A stretch of DNA of 64,000 nt from JANRKN01 sp033763435. Lineage in GTDB: Bacteria > Planctomycetota > Phycisphaerae > Phycisphaerales > UBA1924. Shown piece after piece: positions 20,185 through 29,354 of this stretch. The notes beneath the pieces are model-generated. The model ran no database searches, was not told the origin of the DNA, and worked only from the letters and a program-made list of their open reading frames with translations. Numbering within the stretch: position 1 is the stretch's first letter; every line of letters begins with the position of its first letter. The DNA lies in contig JANRKN010000037.1 in the NCBI GenBank assembly GCA_033763435.1, forward strand, positions 5,959 to 69,958, in the 5' to 3' direction. Position numbers and translations under genes: made by a program.

Positions 20185-20973
20185 ATGAGCGACCGCAAGC
20201 CCTTCATCGGCGGCAACTGGAAGATGAACACCAACCGCGCCACCGCCGCGGAACTCACCCGCGGGGTCATCGACGGCCTGCTCCGCGTCGAGGGCGTTGA
20301 GGTCGCCGTCTTCCCGCCCTTCCCCTATCTCCTCAGCGTCGGCGGCATCCTCCGCGACCGCGGCTCGCTCATCAAGCTCGGCGCACAGGACGTCTACTTC
20401 GAGCCCGATGGCGCCTTCACCGGCGAAGTCTCCATCCCCATGCTCAAGGACTGCGGCGTGCAGGTCGTCCTCGTGGGCCACTCCGAGCGCCGCCACGTCA
20501 TCAAGGAAAACGACGAGCTCCTCAACCGCAAGCTCCGCGCCGTGCTCGACTCGGGCCTCGAAGCGATCCTCTGCGTGGGCGAGACGCTCGAGCAGCGGCT
20601 CTACGGCGAGACCGACACCGTCAACCAGCACCAGGTCAAGACCGCCCTCGCCGATGTCTCCGCCGACCACCTCGAACGCCTGACCATCGCCTACGAACCC
20701 GTCTGGGCGATCGGCACGGGCAAGACGGCCAACGCGTCGGACGCGCAGGACGCGCACGCGAAGATCCGCCGGCTCGTCGCGGGCCTGTACAACTGGGAAA
20801 TCGCCGGGCGCATGCGCATTCAGTACGGCGGCTCGCTCAAGCCCGCGAACGCGGCCGAGCTTTTCCAGCAGCCCGACGTCGACGGCGGCCTGATCGGCGG
20901 CGCCGCCCTCAAGGCCGCGGACTTTGTGTCCATCGTCCGCGCCGCGTCCGCGCAGGCCAAGACGAAGGCCTGA
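20185..20973 (+). CDS. tpiA: Triose-phosphate isomerase
   Basis: 262 residues, the normal length for the family. The TIM-barrel enzyme interconverts dihydroxyacetone phosphate and glyceraldehyde 3-phosphate in glycolysis and gluconeogenesis. All catalytic elements are present: GGNWKMN with Lys13, GHSERR with His99, the catalytic Glu171 in AYEPVWAIGTGK with the flexible loop 6 following, and YGGSLKPAN for phosphate binding. No Shine-Dalgarno is visible; a TAGGAT box sits six bases before the ATG. The gene is followed by a 225-base intergenic region with a long inverted repeat. Confidence 0.98.
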   Translation: MSDRKPFIGGNWKMNTNRATAAELTRGVIDGLLRVEGVEVAVFPPFPYLLSVGGILRDRGSLIKLGAQDVYFEPDGAFTGEVSIPMLKDCGVQVVLVGHSERRHVIKENDELLNRKLRAVLDSGLEAILCVGETLEQRLYGETDTVNQHQVKTALADVSADHLERLTIAYEPVWAIGTGKTANASDAQDAHAKIRRLVAGLYNWEIAGRMRIQYGGSLKPANAAELFQQPDVDGGLIGGAALKAADFVSIVRAASAQAKTKA

Positions 20974-20982
20974 ACCAAGGCC

Positions 20983-21148
20983 GGGCCAGTAGTGAGTAGC
21001 CAGTAGCCAGTGGGGCGAGCGCACGCGGTGTGCTGTTCCGCGACGAACGCCACTCTGAGATCGCACCTCGCAGCACTCACCCAGAGCATCACGCTTCGCG
21101 GGCGGCTCGCTGCTTCCCACTGGCCATTGGCCACTCCCCACTGGCCCC
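20983..21148. repeat. Long imperfect inverted repeat between tpiA and glyS
   Basis: The arm at 20983-21014 and the reverse complement of 21116-21147 match at 27 of 32 positions; similarity weakly continues inward (cgagcg against cgagcc). About 100 bases separate the arms. Each arm is itself built from ggccagt/gagt-type subrepeats. A diverged third copy of the right arm lies at 47920-47952. Such intergenic elements resemble REP- or MITE-like repeats; no transposase is present. Confidence 0.7.
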
Positions 21149-21198
21149 AGCACTCCCGCATACCCTCCTTCTTCACCAGCTTTTCCACGGAGTTCCCG

Positions 21199-22755
21199 AT
21201 GTCCGACGCGGCTTCGAACGTCAAGAGCATGGACGCGATCATGGCCCTCTGCAAGCGCCGAGGGTTCGTCTATCAGGCCTCGGACATCTACGGCGGAATC
21301 AACGGCTTCTGGGACTACGGCCCCCTCGGCGCCCAGCTCAAGAAGAACCTCCGCGACGCCTGGTGGCAGGACATGATCCTCAACCCCTGCTGGGGCCGAA
21401 AGGGTCCCGGCGGCCAGCGCGTCCAGTGCGTCCCCCTCGAAACCTGCATCATCCAGCACCCCAAAGTCTGGGAAGCCTCGGGACACGTCGGCGGATTCAA
21501 CGACCCCATGGTCGACTGCAAAGAGACCAAGGGCCGCTATCGCTACGACCACGTGATGGTCTACGTCCCCGAGTCGGGCGACCCCGGCGACAAGCCCGTC
21601 TTCGCCTACGTGGGCGACCAGCCCAGCGAAGCCAAGCAGAAGAAAAAGGCCGAGAAGACCTTCGGCGCGATCAAGAGCGTCGCGCTCTCCTCGCTGCCCC
21701 GCCCGTGGGATCGCGTCATCGGCCCCGATGCCGAGAAGCCCGGCACGCTCACCGAGCCGCGGATGTTCAACCTGATGTTCGACACCATCCCGGGCGCGAT
21801 CCGCGATGAGGCCAACAAGGCCTATCTCCGCCCCGAGACCGCGCAGGGCGTCTTCCTCCACTTCAAGAACGTCGTCGACTCCTCGCGCGTGAAGATCCCC
21901 TTCGGCATCGGCAACACGGGCCGCAGCTTCCGCAACGAGGTCACGCCGCGCAACTTCACCTTCCGCTCCCGCGAGTTCGAGCAGGCCGAGCTCGAGTTCT
22001 TCTGCCATCCCAGCGAGAGCCGCGACTGGTACGTCTTCTGGCGCGACTTCCGCATGGACTGGTGGAAGTCCATCGGCCTCGCGGGCGAGAACCTGATCCT
22101 CCGCGAGCACGACAAGGACGAGCTCTCGCACTACTCCGTCGGCACCAGCGACGTGGAGTACCGCTTCCCCTTCACCGCGCCGGGCTTCGGCGAGCTCGAA
22201 GGCATCGCCCACCGTGGCGACTACGACCTCACCCAGCACCAGACCCACAGCAAGGTCAAGCTCGACTACTTCGACACGACCCGCGGCGAAACCCTGCCCA
22301 ACGGCGGAAAGAAGGGCGAGCGCTACATCCCGCACTGCATCGAGCCCGCCGCCGGCCTCGACCGCGGTGCGCTCGCGCTCATCTGCGAGGGCTACACCGT
22401 CGACCCCGCGCGCCCGAGCCCCGAGTTCCTCAAGCTCCACCCCCGCATCGCGCCCATCAAGGCCGCGGTCTTTCCGCTCGTCGCCAAGGACGGCATGCCC
22501 GAGGTGGGCGAGCGCCTCGCCGACGAGCTCTTCAAGAAGTTCGGGCGCATGGGCTTCGTCGAGTTCGACGAGAAGCAGTCCATCGGCAAGCGCTACGCCC
22601 GCATGGACGAGGCCGGCTGCCCCTTCTGCTTCACCGTCGACGGCGACACCCTCAAGGACCAGACCGTCACCCTCCGCGACCGCGACACAGGCCAGCAGCA
22701 GCGCATCGCGCTCGACAAGGTCAGCACGTTCGTGAGCGAGAAGCTCGGGCTCTGA
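21199..22755 (+). CDS. glyS: Glycyl-tRNA synthetase, single-chain dimeric type
   Basis: 518 residues from the ATG at 21199, which follows a ggag. This is the eukaryote/archaea-like alpha2 class II enzyme rather than the alpha2beta2 form of E. coli. N-terminal signature CKRRGFVYQASDIYGGINGFWDYGPLG; class II motif 2 region GNTGRSFRNEVTPRNFTFRSREFEQAELEFF; motif 3 region IEPAAGLDRGALAL, followed by the anticodon-binding domain (FPLVAKDGMPEVG to GCPFCFTVDGDTL). It charges tRNA-Gly in the cytoplasm. The following gene starts three bases after the stop, so the two are probably co-transcribed. Confidence 0.96.
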   Translation: MSDAASNVKSMDAIMALCKRRGFVYQASDIYGGINGFWDYGPLGAQLKKNLRDAWWQDMILNPCWGRKGPGGQRVQCVPLETCIIQHPKVWEASGHVGGFNDPMVDCKETKGRYRYDHVMVYVPESGDPGDKPVFAYVGDQPSEAKQKKKAEKTFGAIKSVALSSLPRPWDRVIGPDAEKPGTLTEPRMFNLMFDTIPGAIRDEANKAYLRPETAQGVFLHFKNVVDSSRVKIPFGIGNTGRSFRNEVTPRNFTFRSREFEQAELEFFCHPSESRDWYVFWRDFRMDWWKSIGLAGENLILREHDKDELSHYSVGTSDVEYRFPFTAPGFGELEGIAHRGDYDLTQHQTHSKVKLDYFDTTRGETLPNGGKKGERYIPHCIEPAAGLDRGALALICEGYTVDPARPSPEFLKLHPRIAPIKAAVFPLVAKDGMPEVGERLADELFKKFGRMGFVEFDEKQSIGKRYARMDEAGCPFCFTVDGDTLKDQTVTLRDRDTGQQQRIALDKVSTFVSEKLGL

Positions 22756-22758
22756 TCC

Positions 22759-23475
22759 ATGCTGCCGATCCGCCGGGAACCGCTGAGCGCCGACGACCGC
22801 ACGACGCTCGGGCGGATCTTGGCCGTCGATCAGGCTCTGTCGCTCCCGGGGCTGAGCGTGCGGTCGATCGCGCTGCGTGTGCTGGTCTTCGCGGGCGGCT
22901 CGGCACTCGTTTGGTTCGGCATCACCGCGTTCGTCGGCAGCGTGGGCTCGGGCCCCGCGGGGCCGCTGGGCGTCGCGATGATCATCGTCGGCGTGCTGCT
23001 GTTGCTCCTCACACTGATCTGGCCCAGCAAACCCCGCACGCTCACGATGACGCCTTCGCCCTCGATGGATCAGGCCGCGCGCGCAATGCTCGATTCAGGC
23101 GAGGCGATCATCGCCGAGGTGGTCTGCGACGCGGCGTGGACGATGCCCGACGAGTACCCCGACCCCGGCCTGCCGCGCGTGCTTGTGCGCCTCGCGCCCG
23201 ATCAGTTCATGCTCTTGCCCGAAGCGCCCGCGATCGACGGGCCCGACGGCGGGCCGTACCACATCCCCGCGCGCTCGGACCTGTACCTCTCCGCGCTGCC
23301 CGAGCACGAGCCGTGGATCCTGCACAGCCATGCGCACCGCGGCGCCGAGCGCCTGCCGCTGCGCGAGGATCTGCTCAAGCTCTCCGAAGCGGAGGCCGAC
23401 AACAGCCTCGAAGAGTTCCGCGCGTACACGCGCGCCGAGCTTCCCGAGCGCTGGCGCGCGATCGTGAGCGCGTGA
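22759..23475 (+). CDS. Conserved-looking membrane protein of unknown function
   Basis: 238 residues; I do not recognise the family. Two membrane helices are evident (IALRVLVFAGGSALVWFGITAF, about 36-57, and a Val/Leu-rich one at about 69-89), then a soluble domain of about 140 residues with acidic and aromatic segments (LARVLVRLAPDQFMLLPEAPA and ALPEHEPWILHSHAHRG are typical stretches). It lies three bases after glyS and probably shares its transcript. It converges with the minus-strand gene at 23482. Confidence 0.7.
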   Translation: MLPIRREPLSADDRTTLGRILAVDQALSLPGLSVRSIALRVLVFAGGSALVWFGITAFVGSVGSGPAGPLGVAMIIVGVLLLLLTLIWPSKPRTLTMTPSPSMDQAARAMLDSGEAIIAEVVCDAAWTMPDEYPDPGLPRVLVRLAPDQFMLLPEAPAIDGPDGGPYHIPARSDLYLSALPEHEPWILHSHAHRGAERLPLREDLLKLSEAEADNSLEEFRAYTRAELPERWRAIVSA

Positions 23476-23481
23476 GGTGCC

Positions 23482-23820
23482 TCACGGCCCCGTGCGCTCA
23501 GGATCCGGAAAGTCCCGCTCCAGCGCGCTGACGAAATCGGTCACCATGCTGTAGACGGGCCGATGAAGCTGCTCGACCGTGCCGTCGCGCGTCGCGACGA
23601 GCGAGAACGCGCGATCGAGCTGCGCGAGGTCGGTCGTCGAGACGACGCAATGAAACTCGCCCAGGCCCGCCGGGCCGAAGCCGAACTTCCGCCGCGCGAG
23701 CGTCCAACTCTGGATCCGCCCCTGATCCTTCAGGTGGTCGAGGTACCGCTTCAGGTGCCCGGCGAACTCCAGGTCCTTGTGCGATTCCTTCAGATTGAAC
23801 CACATGTGGTAGTGATTCAC
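23482..23820 (-). CDS. Small soluble protein of unknown function, last gene of a three-gene operon
   Basis: 112 residues from a GTG start at 23820 (agaaagg upstream), 17 bases after the end of upp. The sequence (NHYHMWFNLKESHKDLEFAGHLKRYLDHLKDQGRIQSW, shown here only in its character: a beta strand, a helix, then GFGPAGLGEFHCVV) suggests a ferredoxin-like alpha-beta fold of the dimeric barrel type, with conserved-looking His and Trp residues at the N-terminus. No enzyme motif was recognised. Small proteins of this shape occur in many bacteria as uncharacterised families. Confidence 0.65.
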   Translation of the reverse strand: MNHYHMWFNLKESHKDLEFAGHLKRYLDHLKDQGRIQSWTLARRKFGFGPAGLGEFHCVVSTTDLAQLDRAFSLVATRDGTVEQLHRPVYSMVTDFVSALERDFPDPERTGP

Positions 23821-23837
23821 GTCGCGGGCCTTTCTCG

Positions 23838-24485
23838 TTACTCGGTGCCGTACATTCGGTCGCCCGCATCGCCCAGGCCCGGCATGATGAACCCCTTCTC
23901 GTTCAGGCCGCGGTCCAGCGCCGCCGTGTACACGATCACGTCCGGGTGGTCCTTGCCGATCCGCCGCAAACCCTCCGGCACCGCGACCAGACAGATCATC
24001 CGCAGGTCGCGCGCGCCGTTGCGGCGCAGCATCGCGATCGCCGCGCTCGCCGAGCCCCCCGTCGCCAGCATCGGATCGACCAGAATCACCGGGCCCGAGC
24101 CCAGGTCCTTGGGCAGCTTCTCGAGATACGCCCGCGGCTGGAGCGTGTGCTCATCGCGCGCGAGGCCCAAATGCCCCACCCGCGCCTCGGGGATCAGGTC
24201 CATGATCCCCTCGGTCATCCCCAGCCCCGAACGCAGCACGGGCACCACCGTGATCGGCGCCGCGAGCCGCCGCGCCTTCATCCGCTCCAGCGGCGTATCG
24301 ACCTCAAACTCCTCGGTCGGGAACGTCCGCGTGACCTCATACACCATCAGGCCCGCGATCTGATACAGCAGCGACCGGAACCCGCGGTGCCCGCGCGTCC
24401 GATCGCGCAAGTACGCCAGCTTGTGCTGGATCACCGGGTGATCGAACAGACGCAGATTCGGGAACTCGGCGTGGGGTGCGGGCAT
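23838..24485 (-). CDS. upp: Uracil phosphoribosyltransferase
   Basis: 215 residues with a clear aaggag ribosome site. It makes UMP from uracil and PRPP in pyrimidine salvage. Visible are the opening LRLFDHPVIQHKLAYLRDRTR, the Upp-type AGLMVYE and VPVLRSGLGM, the PRPP-binding loop VILVDPMLATGGSA, and the uracil-binding C-terminus GLNEKGFIMPGLGDAGDRMYGTE. Family length is usual (about 208). It sits between the metallopeptidase (12-base gap) and the small protein gene on the same strand, a likely operon. Confidence 0.97.
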   Translation of the reverse strand: MPAPHAEFPNLRLFDHPVIQHKLAYLRDRTRGHRGFRSLLYQIAGLMVYEVTRTFPTEEFEVDTPLERMKARRLAAPITVVPVLRSGLGMTEGIMDLIPEARVGHLGLARDEHTLQPRAYLEKLPKDLGSGPVILVDPMLATGGSASAAIAMLRRNGARDLRMICLVAVPEGLRRIGKDHPDVIVYTAALDRGLNEKGFIMPGLGDAGDRMYGTE

Positions 24486-24497
24486 CGCGCGGGCTCC

Positions 24498-25877
24498 TTA
24501 CTTCTTGCCGCCCGAACGGGCAGCGGTGCGGGCCTTCGTGCCGGTCTTTCGTGCGGGTGACTTCGTCGCGGGCTTCCTCGCGCTGGGCTTCGCGGTCTTC
24601 TTCCCGCGCCCAGGCCGCGCGGGCAGCACGAACGACCGCTCGTTCCACAGCTTCTCCAGCCGCTCATCCAGCGACCCGCCCGCCGGCAGCCGCTCGCCGC
24701 ACGCGATCAGCAGGTCGACCATGTTGTGATAGTCCGCGACCGACACAAACTCTCGCGCGACCCGCGGCAGGCCCTGGAACGTTCCCGCCTGAACCTCCGC
24801 CAGGTTCGCCATGTTGTGATAGTTCCCCAGCGGCAGGCACACGCACGTCGACTCGTACCCCGCGTTGACGAACACCGAACTCTCGCACGCGCCCCCGGCC
24901 ATCAGCTTGCGTTGCCATTTCCACGCGGGCACGTCGCTGTTCTTCTGCGCTGCTGTGGGCGTCGAGGGCCCGCCCGCGATCTCTTCCGCGCGCCGCGCCA
25001 CCGCGTCGGTCAGCGTCGGCGAGAAGACCGAGATCCGGTCCCCCACGCGGACGATCGGCCCGCCCCCGATCGGCGACTCGGCAAAGCTCCGCGAGTTCTC
25101 CAGGTTGATCACGCGCGCGTTCGTCGGCACCGTCCGCGCCCGGCACGCGCCGATCGCGCCCACAAACCCGATCTCTTCCGCCAGCGTGAACAGCAGGCAG
25201 ACCTCCCGCGTCAGGGTCTTCCGCCGCTCGATCAGCACATCGAACGCCGACAGCGCCGCCGCCACGGCCGCGAGATCGTCGCACGCATCCGTATGGATCA
25301 GCCCATCGATGATCTGCGCCCGCTCCAGCAGCCAGCGCCCGACGTCGCCCACCGCGATGTTCGCGTGCGCCGTCTCGTCGTCACCGTCCAGCTCCACCAG
25401 ATAATGCTTGAACGGGCTGGCCGCGCCCTTGACGATCGCCGGGGGCGCGCCCGCGGGCGGCGTCCCGCTCGTCTCGCCCGTGATCGTCCCCGCGTGGGGC
25501 GTCCCGTGCGCATCAAACACCTCGATCCGCGCCTCGCGGAAGTACTCGTCCATCACCCCGCCGCGGAACGACACCTCAAGCACGCCCGGCGCGACGATGC
25601 GCTCAACGACAAATGCCGGATGATCCAGGTGCGCCGTGATCCACAGAGGCCTCGCGTCAGCACCCTTGCCGCGCTTGCTCCCCGGCGCGAGCCTCAGCAC
25701 CATGTTCCCGCACGCGTCGCGCGTGAGCCGCGCCGCCGGACGGTCCTTGGCCCAGGCCTCGATCCATCGCTCCACGCGGAACTCGCGCCCCGCGGCGGTC
25801 GGAATCTGCGTGATCTCCAGCAGCCAGCGCTCATGCTGCGCTCGCGCCCGCGGGCTCGGCGGCTCAAAGGTGCTCAT
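24498..25877 (-). CDS. M28/M42-type zinc aminopeptidase with a lysine-rich C-terminal tail
   Basis: 459 residues. The co-catalytic zinc-peptidase ligands can be followed: AHLDH (His83, Asp85), DACDDLAA (bridging Asp), AEEIGFVGA (catalytic Glu and ligand), NLENS and a late His in NYHNMAN. A PDZ-like or lid insertion lies between the first two motifs (about 95-180), as in M42 glutamyl aminopeptidases. After the catalytic domain ends near residue 420 there is a basic tail made of Lys, Ala, Pro, Thr and Arg (KKTAKPSARKPATKSPARK and onward), like histone H1 or planctomycete nucleoid proteins. First gene of the operon with upp; a TACCAT box is six bases before its ATG. Confidence 0.85.
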   Translation of the reverse strand: MSTFEPPSPRARAQHERWLLEITQIPTAAGREFRVERWIEAWAKDRPAARLTRDACGNMVLRLAPGSKRGKGADARPLWITAHLDHPAFVVERIVAPGVLEVSFRGGVMDEYFREARIEVFDAHGTPHAGTITGETSGTPPAGAPPAIVKGAASPFKHYLVELDGDDETAHANIAVGDVGRWLLERAQIIDGLIHTDACDDLAAVAAALSAFDVLIERRKTLTREVCLLFTLAEEIGFVGAIGACRARTVPTNARVINLENSRSFAESPIGGGPIVRVGDRISVFSPTLTDAVARRAEEIAGGPSTPTAAQKNSDVPAWKWQRKLMAGGACESSVFVNAGYESTCVCLPLGNYHNMANLAEVQAGTFQGLPRVAREFVSVADYHNMVDLLIACGERLPAGGSLDERLEKLWNERSFVLPARPGRGKKTAKPSARKPATKSPARKTGTKARTAARSGGKK

Positions 25878-25883
25878 GCCCCG

Positions 25884-25889
25884 ATGGTA
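25884..25889 (-). promoter_or_regulatory. TACCAT -10-like box before the aminopeptidase-upp operon
   Basis: On the minus strand GGTACCAT is followed by six bases (cggggc) and the ATG at 25877. No Shine-Dalgarno is present. Confidence 0.5.
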
Positions 25890-25949
25890 CCAAGCCTCTC
25901 CCGGACCCGTCCCTCCGCTCGTCGCCCGGCAGCGCCCGCCCGCCCGCGA

Positions 25950-25955
25950 TACAGT
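25950..25955 (+). promoter_or_regulatory. TACAGT -10-like box before cca
   Basis: Eleven bases separate TACAGT from the ATG at 25967. There is no clear ribosome binding site, so the leader would be only a few bases long. Confidence 0.4.
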
Positions 25956-25966
25956 GCCGGTATTCC

Positions 25967-27406
25967 ATGGGTCAACCCCGCGCAGGACATCTGACCGGGG
26001 GTGAGGGACGAGACTCGGCCGTGGCTCGCTCGGCCGCGCTCAAGGTCGTCCGTGCCCTGCGCGCCAAGGGCTTCACCGCCTTCTTCGCGGGCGGCTGCGT
26101 CCGCGACGAGCTGCTGGGCCTGGACCCCACCGACTACGACATCGCCACCGACGCCCGCCCAGACGCGCTGCGCTCCATCTTCCCGCGCGTCGCCGAGGTC
26201 GGCGCGGCCTTCGGCGTCATGCTCGTCCGCGAGGGCCGCGCGGTCGTCGAGGTCGCCACCTTTCGCGCCGATGGCGAATACACCGACCGTCGCCGCCCCG
26301 ACCGCGTGCACTTCTCCGGGCCCCTTGAAGACGCCAAGCGCCGGGACTTCACCATCAACGCCCTCTTCCTCGACCCCGACCCCGCCGCTGACCTTCGCGA
26401 GCGCGCCGCCGCGGGCCCCGCCGAGGCCGAAATCGCCGGCGCCCGCGCGACCATCTCGCTCTTGCCCGAACGCCCCGCCGACCCCCAACATGCTCACCCG
26501 CGGGGTCTGGTGATCGACTTCGTCGGAGGCCGCGCGGATCTTGACGCCCGGCTTCTTCGCGCGGTGGGCGATGCCGACCAGCGCCTGGCCGAGGACCATC
26601 TCCGCGCTCTGCGGGCGGTGCGATTCGCCGCGAGGCTGGACCTGGCGATCGATCCCGCCACGGCCTCGGCGGTCCGGCGCCACGCGGTCGAGCTCGCCGG
26701 CATCTCGCGCGAGCGCATCGGCGACGAGATCCGCCGGATGTTCGCCCATCCCACCCGCGCCAAGGCCGCGGCGTTGCTCACCGACCTCGCCTTGGACGGA
26801 CCAACGCTCACCGAACCCTCTCTCAGCGCGCCCGACGCCCCCTCTCGCGCCCCTTCCTCGCCGCTGCTTTCGCGCCTGCCTCCGGACGCGCCCTTGGGCA
26901 CCTCGCTGGCCGCGTGGGCGCTCGCGCGCGGGCACGTGCCCCAGGCGGGCGAGGTCAACGACGCGCTCGTCCGGCGCTATCGCGCTGCGCTCTGCCTGAG
27001 CAACATCGAGCGCGACCAGTTCGCCGACGTCCTCCGCGCCCTCGTCCTGCTCGGGCTCCCCGGCGCGCCCGACGAGCCGTGGTGGAATCGCCTGGGCGTC
27101 GCCGGTCGCAAGCGCTCGGCCGCGGTCCCCGCCTTCGCCCACGCCCTCTTGCTGCTCGAGCTGGTCGACCCCACGCGGGCCGGGCTGATCCGCTCCGATG
27201 TCGCGGTGCTCGAGGCCTCGCCCACAGGCTTGGCCCCCCCGGCGTTCCTGGGCGGCGAGGACCTCATCGCCCTGGGCCTCCGCCCGGGGCCTGAGTTCAA
27301 GAAGACGCTCGACGCGATCTACGACGCGCAGCTCGAGGGTCGGGTGCTCACGCGCGAGCAGGCCGTGGCGCTGGCGCGCGGGCTGATCCAGACCGCGAGC
27401 ACCTGA
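25967..27406 (+). CDS. cca: CCA tRNA nucleotidyltransferase / poly(A) polymerase family
   Basis: 479 residues. Class II nucleotidyltransferase head: AGGCVRDELLGLDPTDYDIATDA with the metal-binding pair Asp56 and Asp58, then the template-like VATFRADGEYTDRRRP and RRDFTINAL. The neck with EDHLRALRAVRFAARLDLAIDP and ISRERIGDEIRRM is the usual RNA-binding region. The C-terminal 200 residues are more variable. The enzyme adds or repairs CCA at tRNA 3' ends, needed here because tRNA-His at 17808 has no encoded CCA. A pure poly(A) polymerase role cannot be excluded from sequence alone. Confidence 0.92.
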   Translation: MGQPRAGHLTGGEGRDSAVARSAALKVVRALRAKGFTAFFAGGCVRDELLGLDPTDYDIATDARPDALRSIFPRVAEVGAAFGVMLVREGRAVVEVATFRADGEYTDRRRPDRVHFSGPLEDAKRRDFTINALFLDPDPAADLRERAAAGPAEAEIAGARATISLLPERPADPQHAHPRGLVIDFVGGRADLDARLLRAVGDADQRLAEDHLRALRAVRFAARLDLAIDPATASAVRRHAVELAGISRERIGDEIRRMFAHPTRAKAAALLTDLALDGPTLTEPSLSAPDAPSRAPSSPLLSRLPPDAPLGTSLAAWALARGHVPQAGEVNDALVRRYRAALCLSNIERDQFADVLRALVLLGLPGAPDEPWWNRLGVAGRKRSAAVPAFAHALLLLELVDPTRAGLIRSDVAVLEASPTGLAPPAFLGGEDLIALGLRPGPEFKKTLDAIYDAQLEGRVLTREQAVALARGLIQTAST

Positions 27407-27706
27407 ATCGACCGCTTCGACCCTCTCCCCGGGGGCCGCCGCGGGGCCCGGTTGCGCCTCCAACCCCTCCCCGGGCCCGGGCCCGAAGATTCGGCGGCGA
27501 CGGGGAACCAAAGCCGATCCGCGAGCGTCCGATCCGGCGGGGATCTCCGCGCACCGGCTGCCCACCGGGGGTTCGTGCCCGACCGGCGGGTATTCACCCG
27601 CGGGCTTGGGAGCCTCGGCGGCGTCGGTTACAATCTCGGCCCGGTCAGTTCGTCGGTCTGAGGCACGTTGGCGGGTGCGGACGTGAGCGAAAAGAAGGTG
27701 GCCCGT
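27407..27706. other. Intergenic region after cca
   Basis: 300 bases. Apart from the promoter at 27606-27634 and the leader of the next gene, it contains only GC-rich sequence (Gly/Pro-type codon-like runs) and no supportable gene. Confidence 0.6.
27606..27634 (+). promoter_or_regulatory. Sigma70-like promoter for the first ClpP-like exported protein
   Basis: TTGGGA and TACAAT with a 17-base spacer. The start near 27641 would give a leader of about 65 bases that ends with the ribosome site gaaggt before the ATG at 27707. Confidence 0.5.
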
Positions 27707-29260
27707 ATGAATCGAATGCGGTCGTCGTCGATGCACAGCTGGTCCCGGTCTTGCACGAGCCGCCTGCTCGGCTCGCTCTCGGGCGTGACGCTCGCCGCGG
27801 CGATGCTGCTCGCGACCGCGGGCGCCGCGACGCCGGTGCTCGCTCAGGCCTCGGGTCAGGGTGGTAGCCAGGCTGCCAAGACCCCCGAGCGCGCCAAGCT
27901 CATCTTCAAGGACGGCACCGTCCGCGAGGGCGAGATCCTCACCGAGACCGACACCACGATCCGCTTCAAGGGCTCGATCAACGGCCTGCCGTTCGAGGTC
28001 GAGTACAAGAAGGCCGACCTGCTCAAGATCGAACGCCTCGCCAGCACCCCCGCCGACGCGGCGCCCGCCGTGCCCGCGGTGCCCGTCGCGACCGCCGCCA
28101 AGGCCGAGCCCACGGCCTCGCCCGCCAGCTCGGGCGACAAGAAGAAGGTGTACTGGATCGAGCTCAAGGGCGAGTTCGGCGTCGACATCGCCGAGACCCC
28201 GCTGCGTCAGGCCGTGCGCGACGCGCAGAACAACAAGGCCGACGTCCTGCTGCTTTCGCTGGAGAACGACTGGAGCGAGGGCATCCAGGACCTGCCGAGC
28301 GATCCGGAGCTGGGCGAGTTCGACGAGCTGTTCCGCGCCGAGAAGTTCGCCCCGATCCTGAGCACCGAGCTCATCGAGAACTTCGACACGCCGCCCAAGG
28401 TGGTGTTCTGGGTCAAGCAGGCGATGGGCGGCGCCGCGTTCCTCCCCATGGTCGCACCCACGATTTACTTCGCGCCCGAAGGCCGGATGGGCGGCATCGG
28501 CAACCTCTCAACCATGTTCGGCTCGATCGGCGATGAGGTCGTCCGCCAGAAGCAGTACTCCCTCCGCATGGCCCATGCCGAGGGCATGGCGATCCTCGGC
28601 GGGCACGACTACCGCATCATGCGCGCGATGGCCCGCATCGAGTACGTGCTCAGCGTCCGCTTCGAGGGCGGTCGGCCCGTCCTGCTCGAGCGCAAGCCCC
28701 AGGGCCCCGACGAAATCCTCCTCACGTGGGAAGGCGTCGACCCGAACAAGGACTCGATCCGCGACCGCGCCACCGGCGAGGGCAAGGACGTGCTGACCCT
28801 CAACGCCAAGCTCGCCCAGGATCTGGGTGTCTCGCAGGGCACCGCCGAGAGCATCGACGACCTGCTCTACAAGATGGACCTCTCCCGCTCGGGCGAAGTC
28901 ATCCGCGGCAACTCGCAGGGCATCTTCCAGCAGTGGCGCCGGGGCCTCGACAGCGCCAAGCGCACCATCCGCGAGAACCTCCGCAAGTTCGCCGAGACCC
29001 AGGTGCAGGGCGACTTCACCGAGCGCACCAAGGCCCGCGGCACGCAGCAGCGCATGCTGCAGGAAATCCTCGACCTCCTCAACCGCTACGGTGAGTCCAT
29101 CTCGGGCCGCTGGCGCGGGCAGAACGGCGTCCCACCGCCCCAGCAGCTCCGCCTGCGCATCGAGACGCTCAAGATCGAGCAGCTCCTCGACGGGCCCGGC
29201 GGCGGCGGCGGTGGTGGGGGCGGCGGCGTGGGCGGCGGCGGGCGCGGGCCCCGCGGCTAA
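27707..29260 (+). CDS. Exported ClpP/crotonase-fold (S49/NfeD-like) protein, probably lacking the catalytic serine
   Basis: 517 residues from the ATG at 27707, eight bases after gaaggt. Signal peptide with a long n-region (LSGVTLAAAMLLATAGAATPVLAQA). Next comes a small SH3-like strand repeat (LIFKDGTVREGEILTETDTTIRFKG, as two strands), a linker of Ala/Pro, then a ClpP/crotonase-like domain (about 145-330): DVLLLSLENDWSEG, VVFWVKQAMGGAAFLPMVAPTIYFAPEG. At the place where the paralogue has SAISAAAMTA this one has AMGGAAFLP, so the likely nucleophile is Gly. A helical region follows and the end is a poly-Gly tract of ten or more residues. Located in the periplasm or envelope by inference. Confidence 0.7.
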   Translation: MNRMRSSSMHSWSRSCTSRLLGSLSGVTLAAAMLLATAGAATPVLAQASGQGGSQAAKTPERAKLIFKDGTVREGEILTETDTTIRFKGSINGLPFEVEYKKADLLKIERLASTPADAAPAVPAVPVATAAKAEPTASPASSGDKKKVYWIELKGEFGVDIAETPLRQAVRDAQNNKADVLLLSLENDWSEGIQDLPSDPELGEFDELFRAEKFAPILSTELIENFDTPPKVVFWVKQAMGGAAFLPMVAPTIYFAPEGRMGGIGNLSTMFGSIGDEVVRQKQYSLRMAHAEGMAILGGHDYRIMRAMARIEYVLSVRFEGGRPVLLERKPQGPDEILLTWEGVDPNKDSIRDRATGEGKDVLTLNAKLAQDLGVSQGTAESIDDLLYKMDLSRSGEVIRGNSQGIFQQWRRGLDSAKRTIRENLRKFAETQVQGDFTERTKARGTQQRMLQEILDLLNRYGESISGRWRGQNGVPPPQQLRLRIETLKIEQLLDGPGGGGGGGGGGVGGGGRGPRG

Positions 29261-29354
29261 GTCCCTCGTGTCCGCGTTCCTCGTTCGATCCACGCAGATC
29301 AGCATCGCCGGCGCCCGCGCTGAACGGGGCCCGGCTTTCGGGAAGGACTGATTC

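Noticed and set aside
20820..21254. Minus-strand open frame across the repeats before glyS
   Set aside because: Its coding looks derive from the inverted repeat (Gly-Gln-Trp-type runs) and the end of tpiA; no ribosome site and no family.
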